64,000 nt of DNA from Planctomycetaceae bacterium (GTDB lineage: Bacteria; Planctomycetota; Planctomycetia; Pirellulales; Pirellulaceae): contig DUDC01000271.1 of assembly GCA_012959465.1 (NCBI GenBank), positions 4,999 through 68,998 on the forward strand, given 5' to 3'. The notes beneath the pieces were generated by a model. That model was not told the origin of the DNA. It saw nothing but the letters and a program-made list of their open reading frames with translations, and made no database searches. How positions within the stretch are numbered: the stretch's first letter is position 1; each line of letters opens with the position of its first letter. Below are positions 9,392 to 18,239 of the stretch, piece by piece. Made by a program: the position numbers and the translations under genes.

Positions 9392-11242
9392 GTGGCATCG
9401 AAAAACTCGGGCCAATCAGAAGCGGGACGAAAAGGCTGGACCTCTAAACGCCTGACAGCATCATTCCTGTTCGCTGGCATGGTCGGCATCGCCGCTTTTT
9501 TCGTCGTTCCTCTCATCATCGGGCCTCCTCCTTCGCCTCCTCGACCAAGTCCCGGCCCCAGGGACGCGCAACCGAATGGACAGGTTAGCGACCACCCAGC
9601 GGAAGAAACGTGGGAGACCGAGGATTTTGCCGCTGCTGCAACAATACAACTGGAGCGGCTGAGCAGTGCGTTGAGGGACCCAGCTGAAATCGCCGACGTT
9701 GATTATTCGGCGCTGCTCACCGCTGAGTTTAGCTGTAGCCCATTACGGCCAACTCAGATGAAGTCTGAGTTTTCGGACGGAACGACACAGGTGTTTCGGG
9801 GCTCCGTGAACCAATCGATTGTGAAGGGAGAGGTAGGGCTCGTTGACTCCCTGAAGGCCTTGGCGAAACCGTTCATCGGCAAAGAGGCGCTTCACGCGAA
9901 ATTCAAGATCATCGCTGTCGCCCTTGACGGATCGGCGGTTGAAACGAATGTTGTCTATCAAGCCAGCGGCCACACGAACGCCGACGCTGTTCAACAATCG
10001 GCCGTGTGGCATTGCCGATGGCAGACGCAAGACGGTTCTAAGTCACCATTATTGGTCAACATTCAAGTGACAGACTTTGAGGAAGTCGTTGGACAATCGC
10101 CTCACGGGACGCTCTTCGCCGACTGCACTGAGTCAGTGTTCCGCAACGATCCGCAGTTCCGCGACCAATTTGTACGAGGCATCGATTATTGGCGTTCCGC
10201 CATCCAGTCCCAATACGGAGTCTACCCGTATGGCCACCACGGAATAGCTATCGGGGACGTCAACGGAGACGGCCTCGAAGATCTTTACGTTTGCCAACCG
10301 GCCGGATTGCCAAACTGTCTATTCTTGCAAAACCCCGATGGTACAGTGACCAATGTCGCGGCCCAGATGGGAGTCGATTGGCTCGATCGATCGCGAGGCG
10401 CACTGCTGATCGACCTCGACAACGATGGCGATCAAGACCTGATCACGTCCATCAACGAAATCGTCCTTGTCATGTCGAACGAGGGCAGCGGCACATTCAA
10501 AGAACGGACAGCATTTCGAACAAATGGCGACACCGGTTCGCTCGCCGCTACCGACTACGATCTGGATGGTGATCTAGATATATATATCGTCAGCTATGGC
10601 AAACGATTCATGTCCGATGGAGAGAGCAGCGGACCGATTCCGTATCACGACGCCAACAACGGCGGTCAGAACGTGTTGATGCGGAACGACGGAAAATGGA
10701 ACTTTCTAGATGTAACAAGCCAATGCGGCTTGAATGAGAACAACACACGATGGAGCTTTGCAGCGAGCTGGGAAGATTACGACGGCGATGGCGACGCGGA
10801 CGTATACGTGGCCAACGATTTTGGACGCAACAACCTGTACCGTAACGACGGTGGCAACTTCACTGACGTGGCTGCTGAAGCCGGAGTCGAGGACATTGCA
10901 GCGGGAATGTCCGTCGCCTGGGGTGACTACAATCAAGACGGAAAAATGGACTTGTACGTGGGCAACATGTTTTCGTCGGCAGGACAGCGAATTGCTTTTC
11001 AAGGACGATTCCACACCGCGGCAAACAATGAAACTCGCGAACAGTTCCAACGACACGCTCGCGGCAATTCACTTTTCTTGAACCTCGGCGATGGAACATT
11101 TCGCGATGTCAGTGAAGAGGCGGGCGTGACTCTGGGGCGATGGGCATGGGCCTCACCCTTCATCGACATTAACAACGACGGCTTGGAAGATCTCGTGGTG
11201 GCAAATGGATTCGTCACCGGGTCGAACACGGGCGATTTGTGA
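9392..11242 (+). CDS. FG-GAP/VCBS repeat (CRTAC1-type) protein, N-terminal part ending at an in-frame UGA
   Basis: A membrane-anchored secreted protein. The GTG at 9392 is preferred (two GGAG motifs just upstream); an earlier GTG at 9332 has no ribosome site. A transmembrane or signal segment (FAGMVGIAAFFVVPLIIG) is followed by a Pro-rich linker, a region of about 150 residues of unknown fold, and then FG-GAP repeats with calcium-type loops: GDVNGDGLED, DLDNDGDQD, DYDLDGDLD, DYDGDGDAD, DYNQDGKMD, DINNDGLED. The frame ends in ...TGDL then UGA at 11240-11242. The same frame continues without another stop through the next CDS, and the sequence after the UGA (SFFWRQVVSHSP) looks like uninterrupted propeller sequence, so this is the first half of a single ancestral protein of about 1220 residues. 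Confidence 0.85.
   Translation: MASKNSGQSEAGRKGWTSKRLTASFLFAGMVGIAAFFVVPLIIGPPPSPPRPSPGPRDAQPNGQVSDHPAEETWETEDFAAAATIQLERLSSALRDPAEIADVDYSALLTAEFSCSPLRPTQMKSEFSDGTTQVFRGSVNQSIVKGEVGLVDSLKALAKPFIGKEALHAKFKIIAVALDGSAVETNVVYQASGHTNADAVQQSAVWHCRWQTQDGSKSPLLVNIQVTDFEEVVGQSPHGTLFADCTESVFRNDPQFRDQFVRGIDYWRSAIQSQYGVYPYGHHGIAIGDVNGDGLEDLYVCQPAGLPNCLFLQNPDGTVTNVAAQMGVDWLDRSRGALLIDLDNDGDQDLITSINEIVLVMSNEGSGTFKERTAFRTNGDTGSLAATDYDLDGDLDIYIVSYGKRFMSDGESSGPIPYHDANNGGQNVLMRNDGKWNFLDVTSQCGLNENNTRWSFAASWEDYDGDGDADVYVANDFGRNNLYRNDGGNFTDVAAEAGVEDIAAGMSVAWGDYNQDGKMDLYVGNMFSSAGQRIAFQGRFHTAANNETREQFQRHARGNSLFLNLGDGTFRDVSEEAGVTLGRWAWASPFIDINNDGLEDLVVANGFVTGSNTGDL
11240..11242 (+). other. In-frame UGA codon within a continuous reading frame
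   Basis: Frame check: 9392, 11240 and 11264 share one frame. Reading through gives GDL-x-SFFWRQVV. It could be a nonsense mutation, a base-calling error, or a recoded UGA. No convincing selenocysteine insertion hairpin was seen; only a 3-bp CTG/CAG stem about 10 bases downstream. Confidence 0.7.
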
Positions 11243-11263
11243 AGTTTCTTCTGGCGGCAGGTC

Positions 11264-13054
11264 GTGTCGCATTCACCCATTTCGAGCGGCGATCGGGACC
11301 AAGAATATCGCGATGGCTGGGAGGCGATTCTCGATCTCGTCAATACTGGAGGTTCCTGGAGTGGTCACGAGCGAAATCGCTGCTTTCTGAATACGGGCGG
11401 CGTGCGTTTCGCAGATGTGTCGGCCACAAGTGGATTAGATTTCTTGGACGACAGCCGGTGCGTAGCTTCCATCGACTGGGACATGGACGGCGATCTTGAT
11501 CTCTGGTTCGCCGCTCGCACTGGACCTCGATTGCGATTCGTCCGCAACGACACACGTGACCAAGACCGGATGGACAAACATTTTCTGGCCGTAAAGCTGA
11601 TCGGCAAGTCGAGCAACAGGGACGCCATCGGAGCGCAAGTACGTTTACAAGTCGGTGACCATGTCCTAGTCAGAACGGTCCGTGCTGGTAACGGTTATTT
11701 GACACAATCCAGCAAATGGGTTCATTTCGGCTTGGCCCACGCGACTTCATTTGACCAGTTAAGCGTTCGGTGGCCGGGCGGCGGCGTCGAGGTTTTCGAG
11801 GGCGCCTCCGTGGACGCTCGCTTCGAGCTCACCCAAGGCTCGGGCACAACCGATTTGTGGAAATCCGCCGATCGCAAGGTCCTATTGGCGAGTTCGATTA
11901 CGCCAACACAAAATGACACTCCACCACACCGCGTGGTATTGTTGGACCGAGTTCCAATGCCGAAGTTGGACTTCGTCGACTTGGACAACACCCCTCAGAC
12001 GCTGCCGGGCGAAGGTCGTGGTCCGGTGTTAATCAGTTTGTGGGCGGCCTGGTGTGCACCATGCCATGTAGAGTTGATGGAAATCAAGAAACACGAAGCT
12101 CGCCTGCGCGAGGCGAACCTTAGAATTGTGGCCTTGAGCGTCGATGGCCTTCTTGGCGACGCATCCGATCTATCGAAGGCCAAGGCGATGGCGAACAAGC
12201 TTCAGTTTCCCTTTGAGATGGCCGTAGCAAATCCGAATCTGCTCGAAACACTGGACACCTTCTCCAAGGTACTAATCTCCTTGCGGAGCCGAACCACCGT
12301 CTTGCCGTCGAGCTATCTGTTGGATGAGTTTGGTCGTTTGACTGTAATTTATCCAGGCCCTTTGGGCGTCGAACAATTGCTATCCGATGTTGCGATGATT
12401 CAATCGCGACCGACCGATGAGGTGGCATTTCCATTCCCCGGCCGGTGGCTTGAGAAACCCCGGCAAATGGGTGCCTTATTGACTGAAATTGCCAACGAAT
12501 TTCAAGCTCGTAAGAGCTTTCCAAACGCTACACTTTTCGCCGGACTAGCCGAAGACCTAGCCACTCGAGATAGTATTGCGCCAGAACAAGTCGCCTCGTT
12601 ATCGGAGATTTTTTATCAGGCCGGCACGGATAGTGTCGGAAAAGAGTCCTGGGAGCGTGCGCGGCAACAGTTTGAGGCGTGTGTTCGTCTGCGACCCGAC
12701 TGGCCCGAAGCGCATTCAAATCTAGGCGTCGTCTTCCGACAACTAGGCCAAAGCGACCAGGCCTGGCAACATCTGCAAATCGCCCGTGAACTGTCTCCCG
12801 GCCTCATCCAACCGCATCTAATCCTGGGCATCATTCGCCTAGAACAAGGGGAGCCCCTCGACGCCACAGCCTATTTTCACGCGGCACTCCGACTCAAGCC
12901 GGACTTTCCTGTAACCCTCAATTATATGGGTGTTGCTTATGCCAGGCTCGGCCAAAGGCAACAGGCGATTAGTCACCTCCAACTGGCAACCCAATATGGC
13001 AGTGCCGAGGCAGAAAAGAACCTACAATCCGTCCTCGACGGAAAGACGCCATGA
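11264..13054 (+). CDS. C-terminal part: FG-GAP end, ASPIC/UnbV domain, TlpA-type thioredoxin domain and TPRs
   Basis: Same frame as the preceding CDS after the UGA at 11240; GTG at 11264 is the first possible separate start, but there is no ribosome site. It begins mid-propeller (DWDMDGDLDLWF), then an ASPIC/UnbV domain (GAQVRLQVGDHVLVRTVRAGNGYLTQ split around residues 120-150; SVRWPGGGVEVFEG). Next is a redoxin domain with active site WCAPC in the context SLWAAWCAPCHVELMEIKK, as in TlpA/ResA disulfide reductases, and then three TPR-like units. Taken alone it has no signal peptide, which argues against independent function because CxxC redoxins of this class act outside the cytoplasm. It overlaps the next gene by four bases (ATGA). 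Confidence 0.82.
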   Translation: MSHSPISSGDRDQEYRDGWEAILDLVNTGGSWSGHERNRCFLNTGGVRFADVSATSGLDFLDDSRCVASIDWDMDGDLDLWFAARTGPRLRFVRNDTRDQDRMDKHFLAVKLIGKSSNRDAIGAQVRLQVGDHVLVRTVRAGNGYLTQSSKWVHFGLAHATSFDQLSVRWPGGGVEVFEGASVDARFELTQGSGTTDLWKSADRKVLLASSITPTQNDTPPHRVVLLDRVPMPKLDFVDLDNTPQTLPGEGRGPVLISLWAAWCAPCHVELMEIKKHEARLREANLRIVALSVDGLLGDASDLSKAKAMANKLQFPFEMAVANPNLLETLDTFSKVLISLRSRTTVLPSSYLLDEFGRLTVIYPGPLGVEQLLSDVAMIQSRPTDEVAFPFPGRWLEKPRQMGALLTEIANEFQARKSFPNATLFAGLAEDLATRDSIAPEQVASLSEIFYQAGTDSVGKESWERARQQFEACVRLRPDWPEAHSNLGVVFRQLGQSDQAWQHLQIARELSPGLIQPHLILGIIRLEQGEPLDATAYFHAALRLKPDFPVTLNYMGVAYARLGQRQQAISHLQLATQYGSAEAEKNLQSVLDGKTP

Positions 13055-14013
13055 AAAAGTGCTCGCTACAGATTGTAATCGTCCTGCTGTGCGGCCATTG
13101 TTGTTCAGCACAGGACGCTCCCACAGCAAAGTCGCTCGCGATCGGCAAGATCCGCGAGTGGGGAGGAACCGTACAAGTTGACGAACAGTCACGAGAAAAA
13201 CCCGTGCTTCGCGTCTCCTTAGCGGCGAAAGACATCACCAATGATGATCTCAGTCACCTGGCTGCATTTCCCAACTTGGAAATGATCGACGTCAGCGTCA
13301 CGTCGGTCAGTGATGACGGCCTGAAGTATTTTCAGTCTCTGAAGAAACTCCGTGCAATTGACTTGGGAGAAACGCGAATCAACGGTTCTGGTCTAGTCCA
13401 TTTGAAAGACCTGCCTTTAGAATTGCTCGGGCTGAATGGATCGTGGACCAACGATGCGACAATAGAGCCGTTGAAACAACTCAGTGTCTTGCGGCGACTG
13501 TCACTTAGCAATTCTCGGGTCACAGATGCGGGGCTCAGAGTCTTGTCGGAAATGAAGCAGTTGGAGCAACTCGACTTACAGGGGACGCGAATCACGGACG
13601 CCGGCCTCGCATTTTTAGCGCAACTCCCGAAGCTAAACACCATTAATATCTCCGGGACGAACGTTACCGACGAGGGCATTCGCCTACTGGCTCAGAACAA
13701 GAGTCTAACGGCCTTGGTGGCCGACAATACGTGGATCACGGATCTCGGTCTTCAACACTTGCGTGCATTGCCACAACTTGAGATGCTCTGTGTCGGCCTC
13801 AGTCGCGTCACCGATGACGGCCTCTCCGATTTGTCTAAACTGACCAGTCTGAAGACTCTGAGCCTTTCTGGCACTCCCGTCAGCAATAAGGGGATAGAGC
13901 ATTTACATACGCTTACCAACCTGCAGCAACTCATGTTAAATCTCACCCGTGTCGACGACGCCGGCGCCGCAAAACTCGGCCAGCAACTTCCCGACTGCAA
14001 AATACAATGGTGA
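13051..14013 (+). CDS. Secreted leucine-rich-repeat protein
   Basis: 320 residues with a signal peptide (about 1-20) and then ten or so leucine-rich repeats of about 24 residues, consensus LxxLxxLxxLxLxxTxVTDxGL (examples: LQGTRITDAGLAFL, LSGTPVSNKGIEHL, LNLTRVDDAGAAKL). These cysteine-containing or bacterial-type LRRs make solenoids for protein binding. The start overlaps the stop of the upstream redoxin/TPR gene (ATGA), so expression is coupled. A role alongside the FG-GAP protein at the cell surface is inferred only from this coupling. Confidence 0.9.
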   Translation: MKKCSLQIVIVLLCGHCCSAQDAPTAKSLAIGKIREWGGTVQVDEQSREKPVLRVSLAAKDITNDDLSHLAAFPNLEMIDVSVTSVSDDGLKYFQSLKKLRAIDLGETRINGSGLVHLKDLPLELLGLNGSWTNDATIEPLKQLSVLRRLSLSNSRVTDAGLRVLSEMKQLEQLDLQGTRITDAGLAFLAQLPKLNTINISGTNVTDEGIRLLAQNKSLTALVADNTWITDLGLQHLRALPQLEMLCVGLSRVTDDGLSDLSKLTSLKTLSLSGTPVSNKGIEHLHTLTNLQQLMLNLTRVDDAGAAKLGQQLPDCKIQW

Positions 14014-14082
14014 ACTTCGCGCGAAGCAATACCATACTGATCGGTCCGGCACTCAAGAATTGTCATTAGCTACGGAGTACGC

Positions 14083-14663
14083 ATGAGAAAGTTACCGCTC
14101 TTGACCGGTCCCTCGTTGCCGGCGCTGGATCCTTGAGTCTCGCTATTTTAAGCGGTTCCATCGTGCGAGTCTTTGAAGTGTTTACCGTTCGCCTCAGTGA
14201 TCCGCTCGAACAAATTTTGGGGCGCTGGCAGATTTACAGTTCGTCGCCGTCTCCAGTATAGCGATGGTGGACTGGCGGAGATCATTCAGTCGACAACGCC
14301 AGCGGTCACCACCGAAGCAGCCTGATCGCCGCGGGAGCGTGAGTGCTCTTCCTGGCAAGTTTAATTCGAACGGACAAGTCCGCACCGAGTACTCCATCCA
14401 TGCTGGGCGTGCCGGCGGCGGCCGCATCGATTGTATTATTTCTTATCTCTTCCGTCTTGTTGTTCGGTATTTGGTTCAACGCGAGTGGGATCGAATCATT
14501 CATTACCGGTTCGTCGTTAACGCCCATTCTGGCAAAGCTAGTCGGTCACATTTCCGGCGTTTTTGACAAGTCGTTACTTTTTTATGTGGCCGTCGCCATG
14601 CAGGGCTTGATGGAAATTCTCGGTTCCATCTCTGTCGGCCAAAGTGCGATCGCTGACGCGTAG
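14083..14663 (+). pseudogene. Broken membrane protein gene
   Basis: A well-placed start (ATG 14083 with GGAG seven bases upstream) gives MRKLPLLT and then stops after 17 codons. From about 14100 another frame continues with protein-like sequence (SLAILSGSIVRVFEVFTVRL, then SDPLEQILGRW). It hits stops at 14259 and 14340 and then runs on in the same frame to 14663 with two hydrophobic helices (AAASIVLFLISSVLLFGIWF; SLLFYVAVAMQGLMEILGSI). I read this as one three-helix membrane protein inactivated by a frameshift and two stops. The last part alone, from the GTG at 14343 (106 residues), might still be expressed. No family was recognised. Confidence 0.4.
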
Positions 14664-14838
14664 GGCTACGGAAAGCCCTCATCTTCACCACGTCAATCGG
14701 GCCACGCACTCGCTCCAGATTGATGGGGCGTTTTCGGTGGCATCCAGCTGGCAACGCGTTAAGATGACTTCCACTTGACGATGTTTGAAAGGCGGAGCGA
14801 CAGCCTGAACACTAAACGCATCACACGGGAGCTAAACC

Positions 14839-16152
14839 ATGAGCCAATCCGCTCGGCGAGAGTTTTTGAAAGCGGCCGGAGTCGGAGCGATGGCATTAAC
14901 GGCGTCAAGTCAAACGGCTCAGGCGTCCGCCAACGAACGGTTAACGCTGGCGATCATCGGCCCCGGCGGCATGGGGAGTTCGCACACTCGATTATTATCT
15001 GCCAGAAAAGATGTCGAAATCAAATATGTCTGTGACGTTGACAACCAACGAACGGCAAAGGCTGCGGAACTGGTCGCCTCGTCTAGCGGACGGAAGCCTG
15101 AGCAGCTTGGAGATATGCGTCGAGTTTTTGACGACAAAGAGGTGGACGCGGTATTCATCGCCACGCCGGACCACTGGCATGCGCCGGCGACACTTTTGGC
15201 ACTAGATGCGGGCAAACATGTGTACGTCGAAAAGCCCTGCTGCCACAATATTCGCGAGGGTCGCCTAATGTCGGACGCCGTGGCTCGAACCGGCAAGTGC
15301 CTGCAGGTCGGGACGCAAAGTCGCAGCACTCGCGTGATCGAGGATGCGATGAAGAGAATTCACAATGGCGAAATAGGTGAGGTCCTTGTCGCCAAAGCTT
15401 GGAACAGTCAGAGGCGACGGTCCATTGGCAAAACCTCGCCAGGCCAACCTCCCAAACATCTCGATTTCGAGAATTGGATTGGTCCGGCACCATCGGTGGA
15501 TTATCGAACGAATCTACTGCACGCGAATTGGCGTTGGTGGCACGACTTCGGTTGTGGTGATATCGGGAACGATGGAGTGCACGATATCGACGTCGCTCTT
15601 TGGGGTTTGGGAGTGGACACTCACCCGTCAACCGCCACCTGCCTGGGCGGCAAGTACTTCTTTGACGACGACCAACAGTTCCCTGACACGCAATACGCAG
15701 TTTTTGAGTATCCAACCAAGGGTGCACCCGCCGGTCGCAGCAAGCAATTGATCTTCGAGCAGCGTATTTGGTCGCCGTACAAGCAAGAGGGTTATGAAAA
15801 CGGAGCCACGTTTTACGGAACGGACGGAATCCTGATCCTCGGGCACACGCAGGGTTGGAAAATGTACGGTCCACGAATGAAGTTGCTGGCGGAGAACAGT
15901 GGCCCGGTGGAGCTAGCTCGCCATCATACAAATTTCCTGGACTGCTTGCGGGGAACGCAGACGGTCCTGAATGCCGACATTAAGGCCGGACACCTCGCGG
16001 CAACGATCGTCCATCTGGCGAATATCGCCGCCCGGACAGGAAGTGTCTTGCAGTTCGATCCGGAGCGGGAGACGATCACCAATAACGAGGGTGCGAACCA
16101 ATTGATTCGACGCCAATACCGCACTCACTGGGGAACGCCTCAAGGCGTTTGA
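14839..16152 (+). CDS. Tat-exported Gfo/Idh/MocA family oxidoreductase
   Basis: 437 residues. The N-terminus RREFLKAAG is a twin-arginine signal typical of planctomycete members. The Rossmann domain has GPGGMG at about 41-46 and the family lysine motif EKP at 131-133. The C-terminal domain is the large substrate-binding half (GCGDIGNDGVHDIDVALWGL). It is expected to be an NAD(P)-dependent oxidoreductase or glycosidase acting on a sugar in the periplasm, where the bound cofactor is carried through Tat. ATG at 14839 has GGGAG eight bases upstream. A perfect hairpin lies 20 bases after the stop. Confidence 0.93.
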   Translation: MSQSARREFLKAAGVGAMALTASSQTAQASANERLTLAIIGPGGMGSSHTRLLSARKDVEIKYVCDVDNQRTAKAAELVASSSGRKPEQLGDMRRVFDDKEVDAVFIATPDHWHAPATLLALDAGKHVYVEKPCCHNIREGRLMSDAVARTGKCLQVGTQSRSTRVIEDAMKRIHNGEIGEVLVAKAWNSQRRRSIGKTSPGQPPKHLDFENWIGPAPSVDYRTNLLHANWRWWHDFGCGDIGNDGVHDIDVALWGLGVDTHPSTATCLGGKYFFDDDQQFPDTQYAVFEYPTKGAPAGRSKQLIFEQRIWSPYKQEGYENGATFYGTDGILILGHTQGWKMYGPRMKLLAENSGPVELARHHTNFLDCLRGTQTVLNADIKAGHLAATIVHLANIAARTGSVLQFDPERETITNNEGANQLIRRQYRTHWGTPQGV

Positions 16153-16171
16153 TAATTTTACCGACAAAAAA

Positions 16172-16193
16172 TGGACACTCGACGGAGTGTCCA
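16172..16193 (-). terminator. Perfect 9-bp hairpin with T-run on the minus strand
   Basis: TGGACACTC GACG GAGTGTCCA is a perfect stem-loop. On the minus strand it is followed by TTTTTT, the form of an intrinsic terminator. On the plus strand there is no T-run. It may be a dispersed planctomycete palindrome rather than a dedicated terminator. Confidence 0.5.
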
Positions 16194-16323
16194 CCCCGAC
16201 GATTACGGCAACCCGATCCCACAGCGACGGACGCCAAGCGTCGGAACAAATGTCTCTTCCCCTGGCCCATGCAAATGTGGAAAATACCATCCGACCCAAT
16301 CTACTCACGGGAAGGACGGAGCC

Positions 16324-16789
16324 ATGCGAGTCTGGTCTGCTGGCATTTCTTGTTGATCGTATTGGTTGTGGGTTGTAAACCGGCCAAAAAGTATAGCGGG
16401 CCCATCTCCGAGTTCCCCCATGTGATCACCGGGGAAACTGAGTTCTATACGTCGGGACCACAGCAAGGTCAACTCGCAGATGGCGTCTTCCGTGCAGGTA
16501 CGAAGGTTCGGGACATCGAAGAGGCCGGTAGCTACGTCCTAGTACGAACAGAAGGTGACGTTGAGGCCTTCGTTTCGTCCGACGCCGTCATCGAGCGTGT
16601 TCCAGGCGATCTATCTGCGGTTGTTGCAGGGAATAACCAATTCGCTCTGGAGCTGAATCATCAACTGCGCCGCCATGAAGGGAACCTCTTCTTCTCGCCG
16701 AGCAGCTTATTACTCGCCTTGGCTATGACGTATGCGGGGGCACCGGCGCCATCATGTTCCTAGGGAGAATCACCAACCCAATAGAATAA
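16324..16789 (+). pseudogene. Serpin lipoprotein with internal deletion and frameshift
   Basis: The ATG at 16324 gives MRVWSAGIS and stops, but a neighbouring frame continues as a lipoprotein signal ending LVVGC. A small beta domain of about 65 residues follows, then the first helix and strand of a serpin (NNQFALELNHQLR, GNLFFSPSSLLLALAMTYAGA). At about 16743 the frame is lost and another frame reads GAIMFLGRITNPIE-stop (16745-16789). That is the universal serpin C-terminus (strand 5B, FLGRxTNP). About 300 central residues, including the reactive-centre loop, are missing, so no inhibitor can be made. It was probably a surface-anchored protease inhibitor. Confidence 0.85.
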
Positions 16790-16845
16790 AATCAGGTGAT
16801 AATTCCCATGTTCGCGAGAGTGACCACCGAGATCCGTGGCTGAAC

Positions 16846-16875
16846 TTGGAAGGGACGTCGACCGTCTGCTATGAT
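16846..16875 (+). promoter_or_regulatory. Sigma70-like promoter TTGGAA-18-TATGAT
   Basis: TTGGAA (16846-16851) and TATGAT (16870-16875) are separated by 18 bases, directly upstream of the cupin-like gene. Transcription would start near 16882, which makes the ATG at 16884 almost leaderless and favours translation from the ATG at 16923. Confidence 0.45.
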
Positions 16876-16922
16876 GATGAGCCATGAAGGACCAATTCGT
16901 CACGCTAACCCGAGGCCCTGAA

Positions 16923-17669
16923 ATGAACCCAATCACGCGACGCGAATTTGCTCAAACAACAATAGGCTCCCTACTTACCTATTCGCTGCTTGAGACAATT
17001 GTCCAGACCGACGTGTTGGGAGATGAAGTGGCACCCATCGCAGATCAGTGGCTCAGAGAGCTACAGACTTTGGGACAGGACATAAAAGGTACGAAGATCA
17101 GCCAAGTCCAATGGCAGAAGAGTGTCGAGGACCTCTTCAAAAAAATCGATCTCGCCGACATCACCAAAGCAATCAATTACGAGCAGCTGGTGAAGACCAC
17201 AAAATTCAAAGACCGCGGCGAGCACAGCACACGGCCCAAATTACCTCAAGTAGAGGGGCTACCGACTCGCCTGATCTTCGGCACGCAGGTCTTTGCGCTA
17301 AAGAAGAATCGTTCCGTAGTGCCTCACGGGCATAACAATATGGCGACGGCCTTCGTGATTCTCGATGGTAAATTTCACGGCCGACATTACGACCGGCTTG
17401 AAGATGATAAGCAGTCGATGATCATCAAACCCACCATCGATCGACAATTCGGTCGAAGTGACTGCTCGACGGTCTCGGACACCAAGGACAACGTGCACTG
17501 GTTCAAGGCGACCAGCCAAACGGGCTTCATTTTCAACATCCACGTATTGAGCGTGAAGCCGGGTAGAACCGGCCGCGTCTATGTCGACCCCGACGGCGAG
17601 AAACTCTCGGGTGGCCGAATTCGTGCTCGCATCATCAAATCGGACGAGGCCTACAAGAAGTACGGGTAG
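16923..17669 (+). CDS. Exported cupin-fold protein
   Basis: 248 residues from the ATG at 16923, preceded by GAGG; an ATG at 16884 is in frame. With the later start the twin-arginine signal ITRREFAQTTIG sits at the usual distance from the N-terminus. After a helical region (about 35-110) comes a cupin-like barrel with VPHGHNNMATAFVILDGKFHGRHY, where His residues are placed like cupin metal ligands, and a later NVHWF motif. The specific function is unknown; metal-dependent dioxygenases or isomerases are possible. Confidence 0.72.
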   Translation: MNPITRREFAQTTIGSLLTYSLLETIVQTDVLGDEVAPIADQWLRELQTLGQDIKGTKISQVQWQKSVEDLFKKIDLADITKAINYEQLVKTTKFKDRGEHSTRPKLPQVEGLPTRLIFGTQVFALKKNRSVVPHGHNNMATAFVILDGKFHGRHYDRLEDDKQSMIIKPTIDRQFGRSDCSTVSDTKDNVHWFKATSQTGFIFNIHVLSVKPGRTGRVYVDPDGEKLSGGRIRARIIKSDEAYKKYG

Positions 17670-17696
17670 AGCCACACAACATCGCGAACCAAGTTG

Positions 17697-18239
17697 TTAA
17701 ACGACGATCTGATGCCCTGCGATGGTCAGAGACTTTACAGTGGCGTCCAAGTCTTGTTGTTTCACGAGCAGATAGTCGGTGTCGAATGTCGAAACGGCAA
17801 ATACGCTAATGTCTGCTGCGGCCAGCGTGCCGGTTAGTGTGGCGATGACGCCCACAATCGAGAAATCAAGCGGGCCAGCAATTTGCAGACAACGCCAACC
17901 AGTCTCTTTGCGTATGTCTACGGGCACATCTCCTTGAAGGCAAATAATCGACAATTCGTCCGGCGTCCGACTTATCGAAACCAACTCGCCCTGCGCCCAT
18001 TCGGGTACAGCTGCCTCCTTGTCGAGGCGGCAGACCGCGTAGAGGTTCGATAGGATTATTAATTTGAACGATGACCTACCGTGAGCGCGATCCCAGTACC
18101 CGTCACATTGAGTGACAGGTTGAGGTGGGTATTTGGGAAAGCTCGTTTCGGTCTGCGATAACTTGCAGAGCAGAAACGTGGATCCCGCACCGGATACGAC
18201 TTCACGTACGTTCAAGCAGGATCTGCATAGTGAGTCCAT
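17697..18239 (-). CDS. ACT domain protein (CASTOR-like type) with uncertain start
   Basis: The conserved part starts at about 18068: FKLIILSNLYAVCRLD, then PEWAQGELVSISRTPDELSI and GPLDFSIVGVIATLTGTLAAADISVFAVSTFDTDYLLV. This is the small two-ACT-like amino-acid-sensing family, normally about 125 residues. No ATG, GTG or TTG stands at the expected place; the codon three before Phe is AGG (18075-18077), one base from ATG. The next in-frame ATG is at 18239, overlapping the stop of the upstream CPXCG gene (TGATG) and adding 57 residues of no recognisable fold. Either coupling creates an extended protein or the native start was lost. Confidence 0.7.
   Translation of the reverse strand: MDSLCRSCLNVREVVSGAGSTFLLCKLSQTETSFPKYPPQPVTQCDGYWDRAHGRSSFKLIILSNLYAVCRLDKEAAVPEWAQGELVSISRTPDELSIICLQGDVPVDIRKETGWRCLQIAGPLDFSIVGVIATLTGTLAAADISVFAVSTFDTDYLLVKQQDLDATVKSLTIAGHQIVV

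Noticed and set aside
11243-11275. Selenocysteine insertion hairpin after the UGA
   Set aside because: Only a 3-bp stem could be drawn by eye, so it is not called as a SECIS element.
15155-15931. 258-codon minus-strand open frame
   Set aside because: Lies wholly inside the Gfo/Idh/MocA gene at 14839-16152, has Arg/Cys-rich composition typical of an antisense frame and matches no family.
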